A DNA stretch of 64,000 bases from assembly GCA_016713885.1 (NCBI GenBank), contig JADJOF010000003.1, positions 186,001 to 250,000 of the forward strand, given 5' to 3'. The position numbers and the translations under genes are program-made. The notes beneath the pieces were generated by a model. That model had not been told where the DNA came from, did not search any database, and saw only the letters and a program-made list of their open reading frames with translations. Below, piece after piece: positions 29,103-38,100 of the stretch; position 1 is the stretch's first letter; the number at the start of each line of letters is the position of its first letter. The DNA is from Bdellovibrionales bacterium (GTDB taxonomy: Bacteria; Bdellovibrionota; Bdellovibrionia; Bdellovibrionales; JAMPXM01).

Positions 29103-30031
29103 CGTTTAACGGGAACGTTCACGGAAAGTGGATTTTGCTTGGTGAGCACGCGGTGTTGCGTGGTTGTCCGGCGTTGGCCTTTCCTGTTTTTGGCAAGTCG
29201 CTCGAATTGCGTTGGGAATCGGCAGGGCCGGGAGCACCATTTCAAGCGATGTTTAAGGGTGAGCGAGGACACGAGTTTCGACTTTTGTTTAGCGGTGTGT
29301 TTGACCGCGCACTTGAGCTGATTGGGCGGCCACAGGATCCGACGCTTCGGCATGGAACATTTGAGGTGCAGAGTACGCTACCGGTGGGTGCGGGGCTTGG
29401 CGCCAGTGCGGCGCTTTCTGTAGCGGTCGGGCGTTGGTTTGTTGCCCAAGGGGCGGTCGAGGAGAGAGAGCTTTTTGAGTTTTGTCGCGAGATTGAAAAT
29501 CTCTTTCACGGTGAGTCGAGCGGAGTTGACGTTGCGGTTGCGCTTGAAAATCGTGGACTTCATTTTGAGCGTCAGAGCGGGCTCATGCGCAGTTTTGATA
29601 TGAGTTGGCAGCCGCAGTGGTACATTAGTTTTTCGGGCGCGCGAGGGATCACGTCGGAATGTGTGAGCAAGGTGAAATCTTGGATTGCGGAATTTCCGGC
29701 CGATGGTGAACGTGTGGATGCCCAAATGCGTGGGGCTGTGATTGTGGCAGAACAGGCGCTGACAAAAGTGGCTTTGACCGATAGCGAACGGGCGGCACGT
29801 TTTGAGAGTTTGCGATCGGCAATCGAGCTTGGGGCGCAGTGTTTTGCTGATTGGGGGCTCAGTGGCGGTGAGCTTGGGCGACATATGGACTGGCTGCGAA
29901 GCAAAGGCGCGGCTGCTGTTAAGCCGACTGGCTCTGGTGGCGGTGGGTTTGCGCTGAGCTTATGGCGCGAGCGCCCAGCTGCCGAAATCGAGAATCAGCT
30001 CATTCCGGTCTTTCGCGACGACCATTCGTAA
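29099..30031 (+). CDS. mvk: Mevalonate kinase
   Basis: A 310-residue GHMP kinase with GKWILLGEHAVLRGCPALA at the N terminus, the loop PVGAGLGASAALSVA, HGESSGVDVAVA (catalytic Asp) and KPTGSGGGGFAL, the mevalonate kinase pattern. It phosphorylates mevalonate using ATP. It is the last gene of the fni-mvaA-kinase-mvaD-mvk set; HMG-CoA synthase is not in the window. Its 3' end overlaps the convergent methyltransferase gene by 37 bp. Confidence 0.9.
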   Translation: MTFNGNVHGKWILLGEHAVLRGCPALAFPVFGKSLELRWESAGPGAPFQAMFKGERGHEFRLLFSGVFDRALELIGRPQDPTLRHGTFEVQSTLPVGAGLGASAALSVAVGRWFVAQGAVEERELFEFCREIENLFHGESSGVDVAVALENRGLHFERQSGLMRSFDMSWQPQWYISFSGARGITSECVSKVKSWIAEFPADGERVDAQMRGAVIVAEQALTKVALTDSERAARFESLRSAIELGAQCFADWGLSGGELGRHMDWLRSKGAAAVKPTGSGGGGFALSLWRERPAAEIENQLIPVFRDDHS

Positions 30032-30765
30032 AGAAGAATCGAGCAGCTCACGGCAGCGTTGAGAGAGTCAATGCCGGAGCTCATTGGAATCGTGAGCCGC
30101 GTGAAGCTGTTCTGCATTGGTATACCGGCGCCCTCTTCGCCAATGAGGAATATCGGGATTTCTGGAAAATGAAAATTCCTGATCGACTCTCCGTGAAGGT
30201 CGAGCGCGATGATCGGCACGTTGAGACTCGAAAGCTCTTTGATCGATGGGCCGCGCCTGATATTGAGGGAAAAGACAGCCCCCATTGAACTGCGAATCAC
30301 TTTTGAGTGAAATGGAGCCGCCGCCTCCTTGAGTGTTACGACGTTTTTAAATCCAAAGGCCGCTGCTGAGCGCAGGCAGGCGCCGAGGTTGGATGGGTTT
30401 TGAGTGGCCAATAAGAGCGTCGGTTCAGTCGTTGTTTCCGCTGGATTCCAAGCTGGGCACGTCGGTTTTTCAAACGCTGCAATCAGGTCCGGTACACCAA
30501 ATGGATCAAGCTCATCAAAGAGGGTGTCGGAAAACGTGAGACGAGTCACTGGTCCTGGAAAGCGCGTTTGCAGGATGCTTGTGACGAGAGGAGAGCTCGC
30601 AAGGTCAAATGATTCGCGAACAATCAGAGTACGGGGCTGTTGGATTTTGATCAGATCCTTGATGACGGTCGCGCCATGAGCGATCGCCATTTTTGACGAA
30701 TTGTCGGAGAGAGAGCTCACGAGCTCTTTGAAGACGGCGTTCTGTTTGCTTGAAACTTTGTCCAT
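29995..30765 (-). CDS. TrmH/SpoU-family RNA 2'-O-methyltransferase
   Basis: A 256-residue protein with the knotted SPOUT methyltransferase motifs: ATQNPSNLGACLRSAAAFG (motif 1, with Asn and Arg), FLIGEEGAGIP (motif 2) and LTIPMSSGIDSLNAAVSCSILLYEW (motif 3). Such enzymes methylate ribose 2'-OH in rRNA or tRNA using SAM; which site is unknown. The N-terminal part resembles the substrate-binding domain of the rRNA-type enzymes. It is the third gene of a minus-strand run after the glycosyltransferase and rmlD. Confidence 0.85.
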   Translation of the reverse strand: MDKVSSKQNAVFKELVSSLSDNSSKMAIAHGATVIKDLIKIQQPRTLIVRESFDLASSPLVTSILQTRFPGPVTRLTFSDTLFDELDPFGVPDLIAAFEKPTCPAWNPAETTTEPTLLLATQNPSNLGACLRSAAAFGFKNVVTLKEAAAPFHSKVIRSSMGAVFSLNIRRGPSIKELSSLNVPIIALDLHGESIRNFHFPEIPIFLIGEEGAGIPMQNSFTRLTIPMSSGIDSLNAAVSCSILLYEWSSRKTGMS

Positions 30766-30798
30766 TTGGACAGTTGTACCCGCTGCCTTGTCGTTTGA

Positions 30799-31707
30799 CT
30801 AGCCTTGATCAGAGTGGAGCTGCTGAACGCGGCGGAGGACATGATCGGTGCTTTCTTTAAGGCTACTCTCTGTTGCCATCTTATGACCAAGAAGCTCGAG
30901 CGCTTTCTCGCGAGGCAGACGGGAGTCGAGCGGGCGCGTCGCAGGAAGAGGCATCTCTTGGCTTGAAATGGCTTTGATCGTTTCACACTTGATCGGAAAG
31001 CCCAGCGCCTTTGCTGAGAGAATAATCTGTTCGGCCCATTGGTGACGCGAGACCGCGTCGCGGCCGACGAGATTGAGAATTTCTTTAGCCTTAAGGCCGT
31101 CGCCACCCAGGGAGGCCTGGATCAGTTGGATAAGATCAGAGGCGAAGTCGGTCGCGGAGGTTGGGTTTCCGATTTGATCGTGAACGACACGAAGCTCTGG
31201 TCGTTCGAGTGCGGCTTTTAGGATTGAAAGTAGAAAGTTTTTGCGACGCTCAGAATAGACCCAAGCTGTTCGAATAACGCGGCCGTGGTTACTGAGGACA
31301 TGTGCTTCGCCTCGGGCTTTGGATTCGCCGTAGGTGTTGAGCGGGTGAGGTGAGTCCTTTTCGCTGTAGGGGCCGGCTGTGCCATTGAAGATGTAGTCGG
31401 TTGAAATCCAGAAATACGGGACTCCGAGGCGATGGGCCGCGAGCGAGAGTTCTTTGGGAGCGTGAGAGTTGAGTTGAAAGCACAGGTCGCGATTTTTCTC
31501 GGCATCGTCAACGGCCGTATATGCTTGTGCGTCGACGATCGCATCGATTGTCGAATTGATCTGTTGAAGCGCGAGGCTCAAGCCGTTTGCTGTTGTGAGA
31601 TCGTAGTGCTGTCGATCAAGCGCAAGGACTTCAAAGCCCTTCTGCTTGGCGGCCTGAAGCGTCTCGTGGCCAATCTGTCCGGTACTGCCGATCAGCAATA
31701 GTTTCAT
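30799..31707 (-). CDS. rmlD: dTDP-4-dehydrorhamnose reductase
   Basis: RmlD carries out the last step of dTDP-L-rhamnose synthesis. The 302-residue sequence has the Rossmann glycine motif LIGSTGQIG, AYTAVDDAEKN, ISTDYIFNGTAGPYSEKD and the catalytic Tyr/Lys in NTYGESKARGE. The C-terminal part (NLVGRDAVSRHQWAEQI) is family-like. It follows a glycosyltransferase by 26 bp on the same strand, suggesting use of the sugar by that enzyme; rmlC lies about 4 kb away and rmlA/rmlB are not in the window. Confidence 0.88.
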   Translation of the reverse strand: MKLLLIGSTGQIGHETLQAAKQKGFEVLALDRQHYDLTTANGLSLALQQINSTIDAIVDAQAYTAVDDAEKNRDLCFQLNSHAPKELSLAAHRLGVPYFWISTDYIFNGTAGPYSEKDSPHPLNTYGESKARGEAHVLSNHGRVIRTAWVYSERRKNFLLSILKAALERPELRVVHDQIGNPTSATDFASDLIQLIQASLGGDGLKAKEILNLVGRDAVSRHQWAEQIILSAKALGFPIKCETIKAISSQEMPLPATRPLDSRLPREKALELLGHKMATESSLKESTDHVLRRVQQLHSDQG

Positions 31708-31732
31708 TTTGAATCTCTCTCGTGGAGAGGAC

Positions 31733-32995
31733 CTACTGAATATAGATCGGTGAGTGTTTATGGCCCGTGATCGCCATTGTCAGTGCCTGTTCAAAAAGAG
31801 CTTTATGGTTATACGCGAGAAGTCGAGCTTTGAATGCTTGGGCGTCATCTTGAATAGTTTGATGATTCATGAGCTCTTTGGTGCAGGATGTGATCTCGTG
31901 GAGCTGGCAGCCCCAAGCGGAAAACGAGCGTACAAAACTTAACGGACTCAGGCTTTGCATGTTGAGAGCTTGATCCATGTTTCGAGTGATGCCGATGACC
32001 GGTCGACCGGCGGCAAGCGCTTGGTAGGACGAGGGTGCTCCACCATTGCAGATGACGACCTGAGCCTTTTGGCAGACGGTGTCGCCAGGTAGAACTCTCG
32101 CCGAAAAGAGTTTAGCCCCGGAGGGATAGGATATGGGTTGTTCGATCGGCTCGACGGAACCGGCTATAATTTGAATCGGAAGTTCCGAAAGCGCTTCGAT
32201 CAAAATTGGCGCCAGTTCATGTTTTCCGGATGAACCGAGATTTAAATAGACGGTCGGTTGATCGTCTTTGATCTCGTTCCACCAGGGCGGCAGTGGGCAG
32301 TCGACGCGACCATTTAAGGGGCCGAGCGTCGTGTAGCGAGAGCCGAACTGATTTGAGGGCGTGACAACTTCACTGGCGTCGGCGAAACCAACCCAGTCAG
32401 CATCGGTATAGGCATCGATGATCGAGCGATAGGGTGCCATACCGTATTGTGCGCGAACGATGTTGAAGTCGTCAGCGTGACGCTGAAGGATGTGCGGTAC
32501 GATCAGCTCCCGACTGGCCTTAAAGAGCAGTTCGGAAATCGATCGTCCGATCGGCTTTAAAAAGGACAGCTCTGGAAGCGGCATTTGTCCTGGGGTGAGA
32601 CGAGTCCAGTAGGCATTTGCAATTCCAAGATAGGGAACGCGGAGTGATCGTGCGCTGATGGCGAGCGAGAGACGAAAGTCGCCGACAACGACCTGTGGTC
32701 GGATGGAATTAAGGATCTCGATATCTTCTTTTACTTGGGCGGTAAGAAGATGCTTGTCGATGACTGACTTGCCTTGATCGAGTTTCCGTTGAAACGCTCC
32801 GGTGTCTTGGCACTGGAGCGGGACGAAGTTCATGCCTCGTGCTTCGATCCAACTGCGGTATTGACTTGCGGTCGCAAAGTGAATCGAAGACCGCGGCAGT
32901 TCGAGCGAGTCAGCCAATGTGAGAAGTCTTACGACGTGAGCCAAAGTGGCCGATTCTGCCATAAAGAGAATAGGTGTGGGCATCGAAGAACTCAT
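31733..32995 (-). CDS. GT1-like glycosyltransferase (UGT/MGT type)
   Basis: A 420-residue GT-B-fold protein. The C-terminal half has the donor-binding pattern of UGT/MGT enzymes: VYLNLGSSGK, then VVICNGGAPSSYQALAAGRPVIGIT, where the usual HGG is NGG, and MDQALNMQ near the sugar-contacting Asp/Gln position. No membrane segment. The acceptor is unknown; its neighbour rmlD suggests a dTDP-activated deoxysugar as donor. It diverges from the regulator gene at 33075 with about 80 bp between. Confidence 0.75.
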   Translation of the reverse strand: MSSSMPTPILFMAESATLAHVVRLLTLADSLELPRSSIHFATASQYRSWIEARGMNFVPLQCQDTGAFQRKLDQGKSVIDKHLLTAQVKEDIEILNSIRPQVVVGDFRLSLAISARSLRVPYLGIANAYWTRLTPGQMPLPELSFLKPIGRSISELLFKASRELIVPHILQRHADDFNIVRAQYGMAPYRSIIDAYTDADWVGFADASEVVTPSNQFGSRYTTLGPLNGRVDCPLPPWWNEIKDDQPTVYLNLGSSGKHELAPILIEALSELPIQIIAGSVEPIEQPISYPSGAKLFSARVLPGDTVCQKAQVVICNGGAPSSYQALAAGRPVIGITRNMDQALNMQSLSPLSFVRSFSAWGCQLHEITSCTKELMNHQTIQDDAQAFKARLLAYNHKALFEQALTMAITGHKHSPIYIQ

Positions 32996-33040
32996 GTCGG
33001 TAGTATAGGTTCTGACGCTGCATTAGAATGAACTAAGACT

Positions 33041-33068
33041 TTGCCTCTGTACAAAAAATTTGTATAGA
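33041..33068 (+). promoter_or_regulatory. Putative promoter with palindromic operator before the regulator gene
   Basis: A perfect inverted repeat TACAAA-AAA-TTTGTA occupies 33050-33064. It is flanked by a -35-like TTGCCT (33041-33046) and overlaps a -10-like TATAGA (33063-33068) with a 16-bp spacer. If this promoter is real, transcription would start at about the ATG at 33075, giving a leaderless or near-leaderless mRNA, and a repressor on the palindrome would block it. The adjacent gene encodes a predicted DNA-binding protein, so autoregulation is likely but unproven. Confidence 0.45.
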
Positions 33069-33074
33069 TTTGCC

Positions 33075-34040
33075 ATGGAATTTTACAGTTCTGATTCTGT
33101 ACAGCGGCGGCCATCAAAAGCGAAGACGGCAGATCGTTATGAGGCGTTGGCGACCAGGCTTATGGTCGAGGTTGGCGAGAGCTCGGTGCGTGCGTCGCGT
33201 TTCCTGTCGGCTCTTCAGGCAAGTGGCGTGCAACTCCGAGATTTGAGCGAAGCGGTTTTTGCGCCGCGAATTGTCGCTGACTTTAAAGGGTTCAAAGGTC
33301 AGGTCAGTCGATTGGCGATTCAGCAGAAATGGCTCTGCCCATTTCTAGTGGCATTGCGAGGTGATCGAACGCTGGTTGAGACGGCCGCGCTGTTGGGCCT
33401 TGGAACCGCATCGTCCTATCATCACTGGGAGTCTGGGCGTCGGGATATTCCGCTCGCGCATTGGTTGCGTGCGATTGATCTATTGTCTGGAAGGCTCGAG
33501 GCGATGCTGGCGACTATTTCGGTTCCCTTCGATATCGGCGAGCTCGGATTTAAGAAAGTCGCCCCCCATCTCTACTCGCTTTTCTTCGCCGATCCATGGA
33601 CGCCGACGGTATTGACGGTCTTGCGGCTTCCTGATGTGGCCGGCGGTTCGTCCATGAGTCATCAGATCGACTGTGTCATTCGAAAGACTGGCATTTTGAG
33701 AGACTGTGTTGTCGGCTCGCTTGATACGCTGGTTCGACTTCGGCTTGTCGAGATACGGCATGCGAAGTTTTATGCAAATCCGAGTCAGTTTTACGCGATT
33801 CCGTCGCTGTCTTCGGGGCAAATCGAACGGATTCATCACTATTGGTTTGGTCGGTCGATCGAGATGTTGGAGCGCCCTGGTTTTCACAAAGTTGAACAAC
33901 ATGCGCTGACGCATGAGAGTAAAGAAAAGATTATTGGCTGGATAGCAGAGTTGCGTGAGCGCATTCGAACAGAAGTGAAAAGCAGCGGTGAGCCCGAGAC
34001 ATTGATTCATATTGGTTGGCAACTGGCGGAGTTTGTATGA
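33075..34040 (+). CDS. Helix-turn-helix regulator, TIGR02147/DUF4423-like (tentative)
   Basis: A soluble protein of 321 residues. A helix-turn-helix of XRE type is visible in the first half (LVETAALLGLGTASSYHHWESGRRDIP, cut here by its two helices), followed by a C-terminal half whose pattern (GSLDTLVRLRLVEIRH, YAIPSLSSGQIERIHHYW) recalls the DUF4423 part of TIGR02147 proteins common in Bdellovibrio relatives and Fibrobacteres. I use the ATG at 33075; a TTG at 33060 is in frame. A palindrome sits in front of the gene. Its stop overlaps a possible ATG of the downstream protease (ATGA at 34037), so the two may be co-expressed. Confidence 0.6.
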   Translation: MEFYSSDSVQRRPSKAKTADRYEALATRLMVEVGESSVRASRFLSALQASGVQLRDLSEAVFAPRIVADFKGFKGQVSRLAIQQKWLCPFLVALRGDRTLVETAALLGLGTASSYHHWESGRRDIPLAHWLRAIDLLSGRLEAMLATISVPFDIGELGFKKVAPHLYSLFFADPWTPTVLTVLRLPDVAGGSSMSHQIDCVIRKTGILRDCVVGSLDTLVRLRLVEIRHAKFYANPSQFYAIPSLSSGQIERIHHYWFGRSIEMLERPGFHKVEQHALTHESKEKIIGWIAELRERIRTEVKSSGEPETLIHIGWQLAEFV

Positions 34041-34054
34041 CAGAAGGTGGAGCG

Positions 34055-35341
34055 ATGTTTGGACGTTTGGTTTTTGTCGTTTTTCTTTCCTTTGTTTCTG
34101 GTCCGACGCTGGCGGCGCCCGTTATCGAGCTCGAGCATACGATCTCGGAGGCGGAAGGGAGCTCATGGGGAACGGACGACATATTGCGTGAGTCACTTGC
34201 TGTTCCGGAACAGGAGCTGCCGACGGTGTTTCGTCTTCCCCTCGTGCGGCCGACACCGCGAGCGCTTCAACTTTCACGGAGAGTTGCGGACACGAAGCTG
34301 TTCATCAATGACACCGTTTTTCTTTACCGTTCGTTGAACAGCTGTGTTGACCAGAAGTTTCCGAGCCAGTCTGCCGTCTTTAAAAAAGCGCGCGATGTCT
34401 TCATCGAACGAGTGTCGGGCGAAAACGGCACCTCTCGGCCGCTTGAAGTGCAAGTTCAGACATTGAAAGTCGATCTTGGTTCTCAAGAGAAAGCCGCCTA
34501 TTCGGATTGCGACCTTCTTGTCGCGATCGGTGATCCTGCGGTTTTTCCGTTTAAGCAGTTGCCGAAATCGGCAGTGAAGAGTGCTGGTGCCGGTTTGCCC
34601 CAGATGGTTCTTGGGCTTTACTATCGCCACGACGCCACATCATTGCCGGTGATTGTTTTTAACCCGCAGCTCAATATTGATTTTGATTCGGAAGACTCGC
34701 GCTATCTTCGAGGCGCGAACGGCGGTCGCTTCGATGTCGATGGTCGATCATTGTTCTTTCACGAATTGGCCCACGTGCTCGGGTTTTCGCATATCGAGAA
34801 TCCAAGCCCGATGTCTCGTTATCCCGCGCTCACAGTGATGGGTTTGAAAAATAGCCAACGAGATGACATGACCTTAGAGCTTCGTTATGCCGGAAATATG
34901 GATATTTGGAGGTATTGGGATTTAAAGCAGACGTCGCTCTATCGGTCTTTGGTTTCGCGTTTGGCGCAGGGGAGAGATCTTGGATCATTGAAGGTGGATG
35001 GAATGGATCCCGGAATTTGCGTAACACCTGGTGAGGAGCTTGATTTACGTTTTGCGCCGATCGGGATTGTGACACCATCGCCGACGCTGGAACCACTCTT
35101 GATGCTTCCGGATCGTATTGAACTGGGGGTGCCCACTGCGACCCATAGGACGATGATTGACGCGACCGTGTGGAACTACGAACTGACGACCGATGTTCAA
35201 TTTAGACTGGCTGAAAATATTTTTTCGTCTGGAGTGCCGTTTTTTCGAGCGAAGGTCTTTCGAAGTGCAAAATGGATTGATCCACTTCGCGTTGAAAGTG
35301 AGATGAGACTTTTTTCGTTTTCTGGCACGATTGATCCCTAG
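34055..35341 (+). CDS. Secreted predicted zinc metalloprotease (HExxHxxGxxH)
   Basis: A protein of about 428 residues with a signal peptide (MFGRLVFVVFLSFVSGPTLA). Near residue 235 it carries LFFHELAHVLGFSH, a complete metzincin zinc site with three histidines and the catalytic glutamate. A methionine that could supply the Met-turn occurs about 20 residues on (ALTVMGLKN). The rest matches nothing I know. The ATG at 34055 is preferred because AAGGTGGAGCG precedes it; a start at 34037 would add six residues. Coupling to the upstream regulator suggests regulated secretion. Bdellovibrio-like predators export many proteases, but no role can be fixed from sequence. Confidence 0.65.
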   Translation: MFGRLVFVVFLSFVSGPTLAAPVIELEHTISEAEGSSWGTDDILRESLAVPEQELPTVFRLPLVRPTPRALQLSRRVADTKLFINDTVFLYRSLNSCVDQKFPSQSAVFKKARDVFIERVSGENGTSRPLEVQVQTLKVDLGSQEKAAYSDCDLLVAIGDPAVFPFKQLPKSAVKSAGAGLPQMVLGLYYRHDATSLPVIVFNPQLNIDFDSEDSRYLRGANGGRFDVDGRSLFFHELAHVLGFSHIENPSPMSRYPALTVMGLKNSQRDDMTLELRYAGNMDIWRYWDLKQTSLYRSLVSRLAQGRDLGSLKVDGMDPGICVTPGEELDLRFAPIGIVTPSPTLEPLLMLPDRIELGVPTATHRTMIDATVWNYELTTDVQFRLAENIFSSGVPFFRAKVFRSAKWIDPLRVESEMRLFSFSGTIDP

Positions 35342-35474
35342 GCGAGCGGAATCTTCCGCATGCGCGGTGATCTGGCGCTCGCTCCTGGCTATGCTCCGGC
35401 CTCTTTCTCGCACATCAACGTTGAGATACAGGAGAATGTCGCTGATTGTTTTGATCGCGAGAAAAGGTAGCTTT

Positions 35475-36071
35475 TTAACCAGCCGCGCGAACCGCGTGAC
35501 GTTCGTTGAGGAAGCTTGCGAGTTCCGTGAAGCTCGGCAGCTTGCGATCTTTGTCGGAAACAATCGGGTTTGAAACAGGCCATGGAATTTTAAGCGATGG
35601 GTCGTCGAAGCGAACGCCAACCTCAGAGGTTGAGCTCCACTCAGCCGAGACTTTGTAAAAGACATCGGCTGGCTGGTCTCCTAAAACACAAAAGCCATGA
35701 GCAAAGCCGATCGGAACATAGAGAGAGACGCCGTCGTCTTCTTTGAGTGTGACACCTTCGAATTTTCCGAAGGTGGCGGACTCGGGCCGAATATCAATAA
35801 TGACGTCGAAGATTGAACCGCGAAGGCAAGAGACGAGTTTTGCTTGCGCAGGGCCAAGCTGAGCATGCATGCCGCGGATGACTCCCGGAGTTGAGCGCGA
35901 TCGATTGTCCTGTACGAACTTAGGCATGATGCCCGAGTTATTGAGGACAGAAGTCTTTGTTACTTCCGTAAAAAAGCCGCGTGAATCATGAAATACATTT
36001 GAGCGAATGAGAGTGGGAGTTTCGTTGGCTGAACCCAATGTGTCGAACTTGCCAAGTATTTCAGTTTTCAT
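35475..36071 (-). CDS. rmlC: dTDP-4-dehydrorhamnose 3,5-epimerase
   Basis: The cupin enzyme of dTDP-rhamnose synthesis. Visible signatures are TEVTKTSVL after the RGFF motif, GVIRGMHAQLGPAQAKLV (catalytic His), FDVIIDIRPESATFGKFEG and LYVPIGFAHGFCVL, and a family-like C terminus with DDPSLKIPWP. About 198 residues from the ATG at 36071, which follows GGGGGTTATAAA. It converges with the metalloprotease gene. Together with rmlD it covers the last two steps of the pathway. Confidence 0.9.
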   Translation of the reverse strand: MKTEILGKFDTLGSANETPTLIRSNVFHDSRGFFTEVTKTSVLNNSGIMPKFVQDNRSRSTPGVIRGMHAQLGPAQAKLVSCLRGSIFDVIIDIRPESATFGKFEGVTLKEDDGVSLYVPIGFAHGFCVLGDQPADVFYKVSAEWSSTSEVGVRFDDPSLKIPWPVSNPIVSDKDRKLPSFTELASFLNERHAVRAAG

Positions 36072-36140
36072 TTTATAACCCCCATCGGTGTCTCTCATCG
36101 GAAGACGCCGCAGGGGACTTGATGCTGAGGAGTGTGAGTC

Positions 36141-38070
36141 TCAGTTTGAGGCGTGGACGCTGTCTACGCCCTTGAGCCACTCATCGATAGTGTCGAACAT
36201 CTGAGCGAGGTGTTTGATTTCGTTTTTCGATTCCAGCAGCGCCATGGCCTTCGCCATCTTGGATGATGACTCTGTGCTGATAAGGAGTTCCGGCGAGCCT
36301 CTCGATAAACTCGGTCATGGTGCTGATCGGAACGCGGCGATCATTTGCACCGTGCGAGATGTAAAGCGGTCCGCGGAGTTTATCCATATGTTGTACGGGT
36401 GATCGATCGCGGTATTTCGCTTCGTCAAATGGACCAAGGAAGTCCACAAGCCAGTCTGAGATCCATGAGTCTTCATAGAATTTGTTTAAGTCTGCAAACC
36501 CAGCCCAGCAGATGCCACCTGCGAAATTGAAACTCGTGTCAATACCATTGTAGGGATTTGGAAACGTCATTGTCCGAAGGGTCGAATAGCCGCCGTGGCT
36601 TCCGCCTTCGACGATGACTTTATTCTCGGGAAGCTGAAGTCGATCTCTTAAGAAGCGGGCACCCCAGATGACGTCGAGAATTTCATTTCCCCCCAGATCG
36701 CCGCGAATCAAATCCTCCCAAGCTTTGGGCCATCCCCAGCTTCCGCGGACTGCGGGGCTAAGAACGGCGATGCCGTATTCGAGAAACATTTGATAGTGCT
36801 GGAGGTAGGTGTCATTTCCACCGTAGAAGCTGATGACGAGAGCACCTTTGAGTTTGCTCTTGGGCAGAAATAGGAGCGCTGGGATCTCAAGTCCGTCGAA
36901 GGATCTATAGCTGATAGCTTCGCGGGTGCAGTGAATAAGCTCACGCATATTGGCCTGAGTTGGAGTGAAGTGGGCTCTTGGGGTAGGGTGAAGTCGTCGG
37001 TAGATGGAGCCGGTGGTCATCGAAGTCTGTCGAATCCAGAGGGCTTGAGGAAGGTTGATAAAGACGACTTCTCCGAGCGACTCCTCTTTGAAGAGAATCT
37101 CGTGGTTGAGACTGCTGAGAACCGTAGTCGTCGTTCGTTCTTTGAGATCTTCAGTTGAAATAAAGAGCACTGGCCTTTCGCCGTCAGAAATGACGCCGCA
37201 GTTATTTTTCTCTTTGAGGTTTGTCACCTGCTTGAGAGCTCTGGTTTGAAGATTGATCTCATAGATATTTTCAAAGCCAGAAACGTTGCTCTGAAAGTAC
37301 GCGATGTCGTTTGTGATCGGCCTTGCAGCAAACCAGTTGCCGTTGCTGATCATGGAATCTGGCAGTAGCGGCTCTTTCGCCCACGACTGAAGATCGATTG
37401 AGAAGAGTTGTAACTTCTGGCGCTGGCCCTTGAGATCAAGAAACGCGACGACGGAATTTTCACTGTATGGACGAACCGTGGCGTAGTTGAGTTTGTAGTC
37501 CCAGGTTTCATCAGAACCATAGATCGTAACGTTTTGAGAAGTGAGATCGAGCGAGCAGAGTGAGGTGTTGAACTGGCCTTTTTCTTCGGCGGCCTGTCGG
37601 TTTAGAAACCAGATCTGGTTGTCGGTAATTTTGGGGCTTAGCGCGTGTTCGACGTGAGTGAGCTGCGTGAGGCGGCGTTCGTTGAACGGGCGCTTGAGGT
37701 CGAGACTGTAGAGATTGTATTTTTCCTCGTTCGCTTGATCGAGCAAGAAGAAAACCTGATTGTGCAGAGCAGAGTATCCGGCCGGTATGATGGCGCGACC
37801 GGCGAAGTTCTCAGGACTTAGAACTTCGGCATTCGCGATCTTGAGAACGGTGTCATTGGTTTCGGTGTGGCTGTCGAGGCCTTTGAGTCGTCGCTCGCCT
37901 GTTGGCAGTTCCTCGATAAAGAAGGCCCGCTGGCCATCGTCGGAGAAGAAGATGTTTTTAAGTGGGAACGCTTCGAAGTATTTGCGAAGGTTACTCTGGT
38001 TCGACATTGTCATAGGACTTTCAGTAGAGGACAGCGATCGGCAATTGTCACGAGGGTCGTATTGACTCAT
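36141..38070 (-). CDS. S9-family prolyl oligopeptidase-like serine peptidase; one frameshift
   Basis: An N-terminal beta-propeller region (repeated YSLDLK, FSIDLQ, YEINLQ strands, about residues 30-380) is followed by an alpha/beta hydrolase domain. The catalytic triad is visible: Ser in VEGGSHGGYSTL, Asp in SHGANDRRVP, His in DGEGHG. No signal peptide, so cytoplasmic. After the His the frame runs to a stop at 36181, but a neighbouring frame carries the expected final helix (ESKNEIKHLAQMFDTIDEW) to a TGA at 36141; removing one base near 36240 joins them into about 642 residues. The start is uncertain (ATG at 38070 or at 38013); neither has a strong ribosome-binding site. An IS begins 20 bp upstream and has probably replaced the original promoter. 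Confidence 0.8.
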
Positions 38071-38090
38071 GGCTAAACCATACCAAGGAG

Positions 38091-38100
38091 CGATGAGTCA
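38091..38100 (+). repeat. Left inverted repeat of the second IS
   Basis: CGATGAGTCA, reverse complement of 39328-39337; matching continues with GATC one base further in. Confidence 0.75.
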
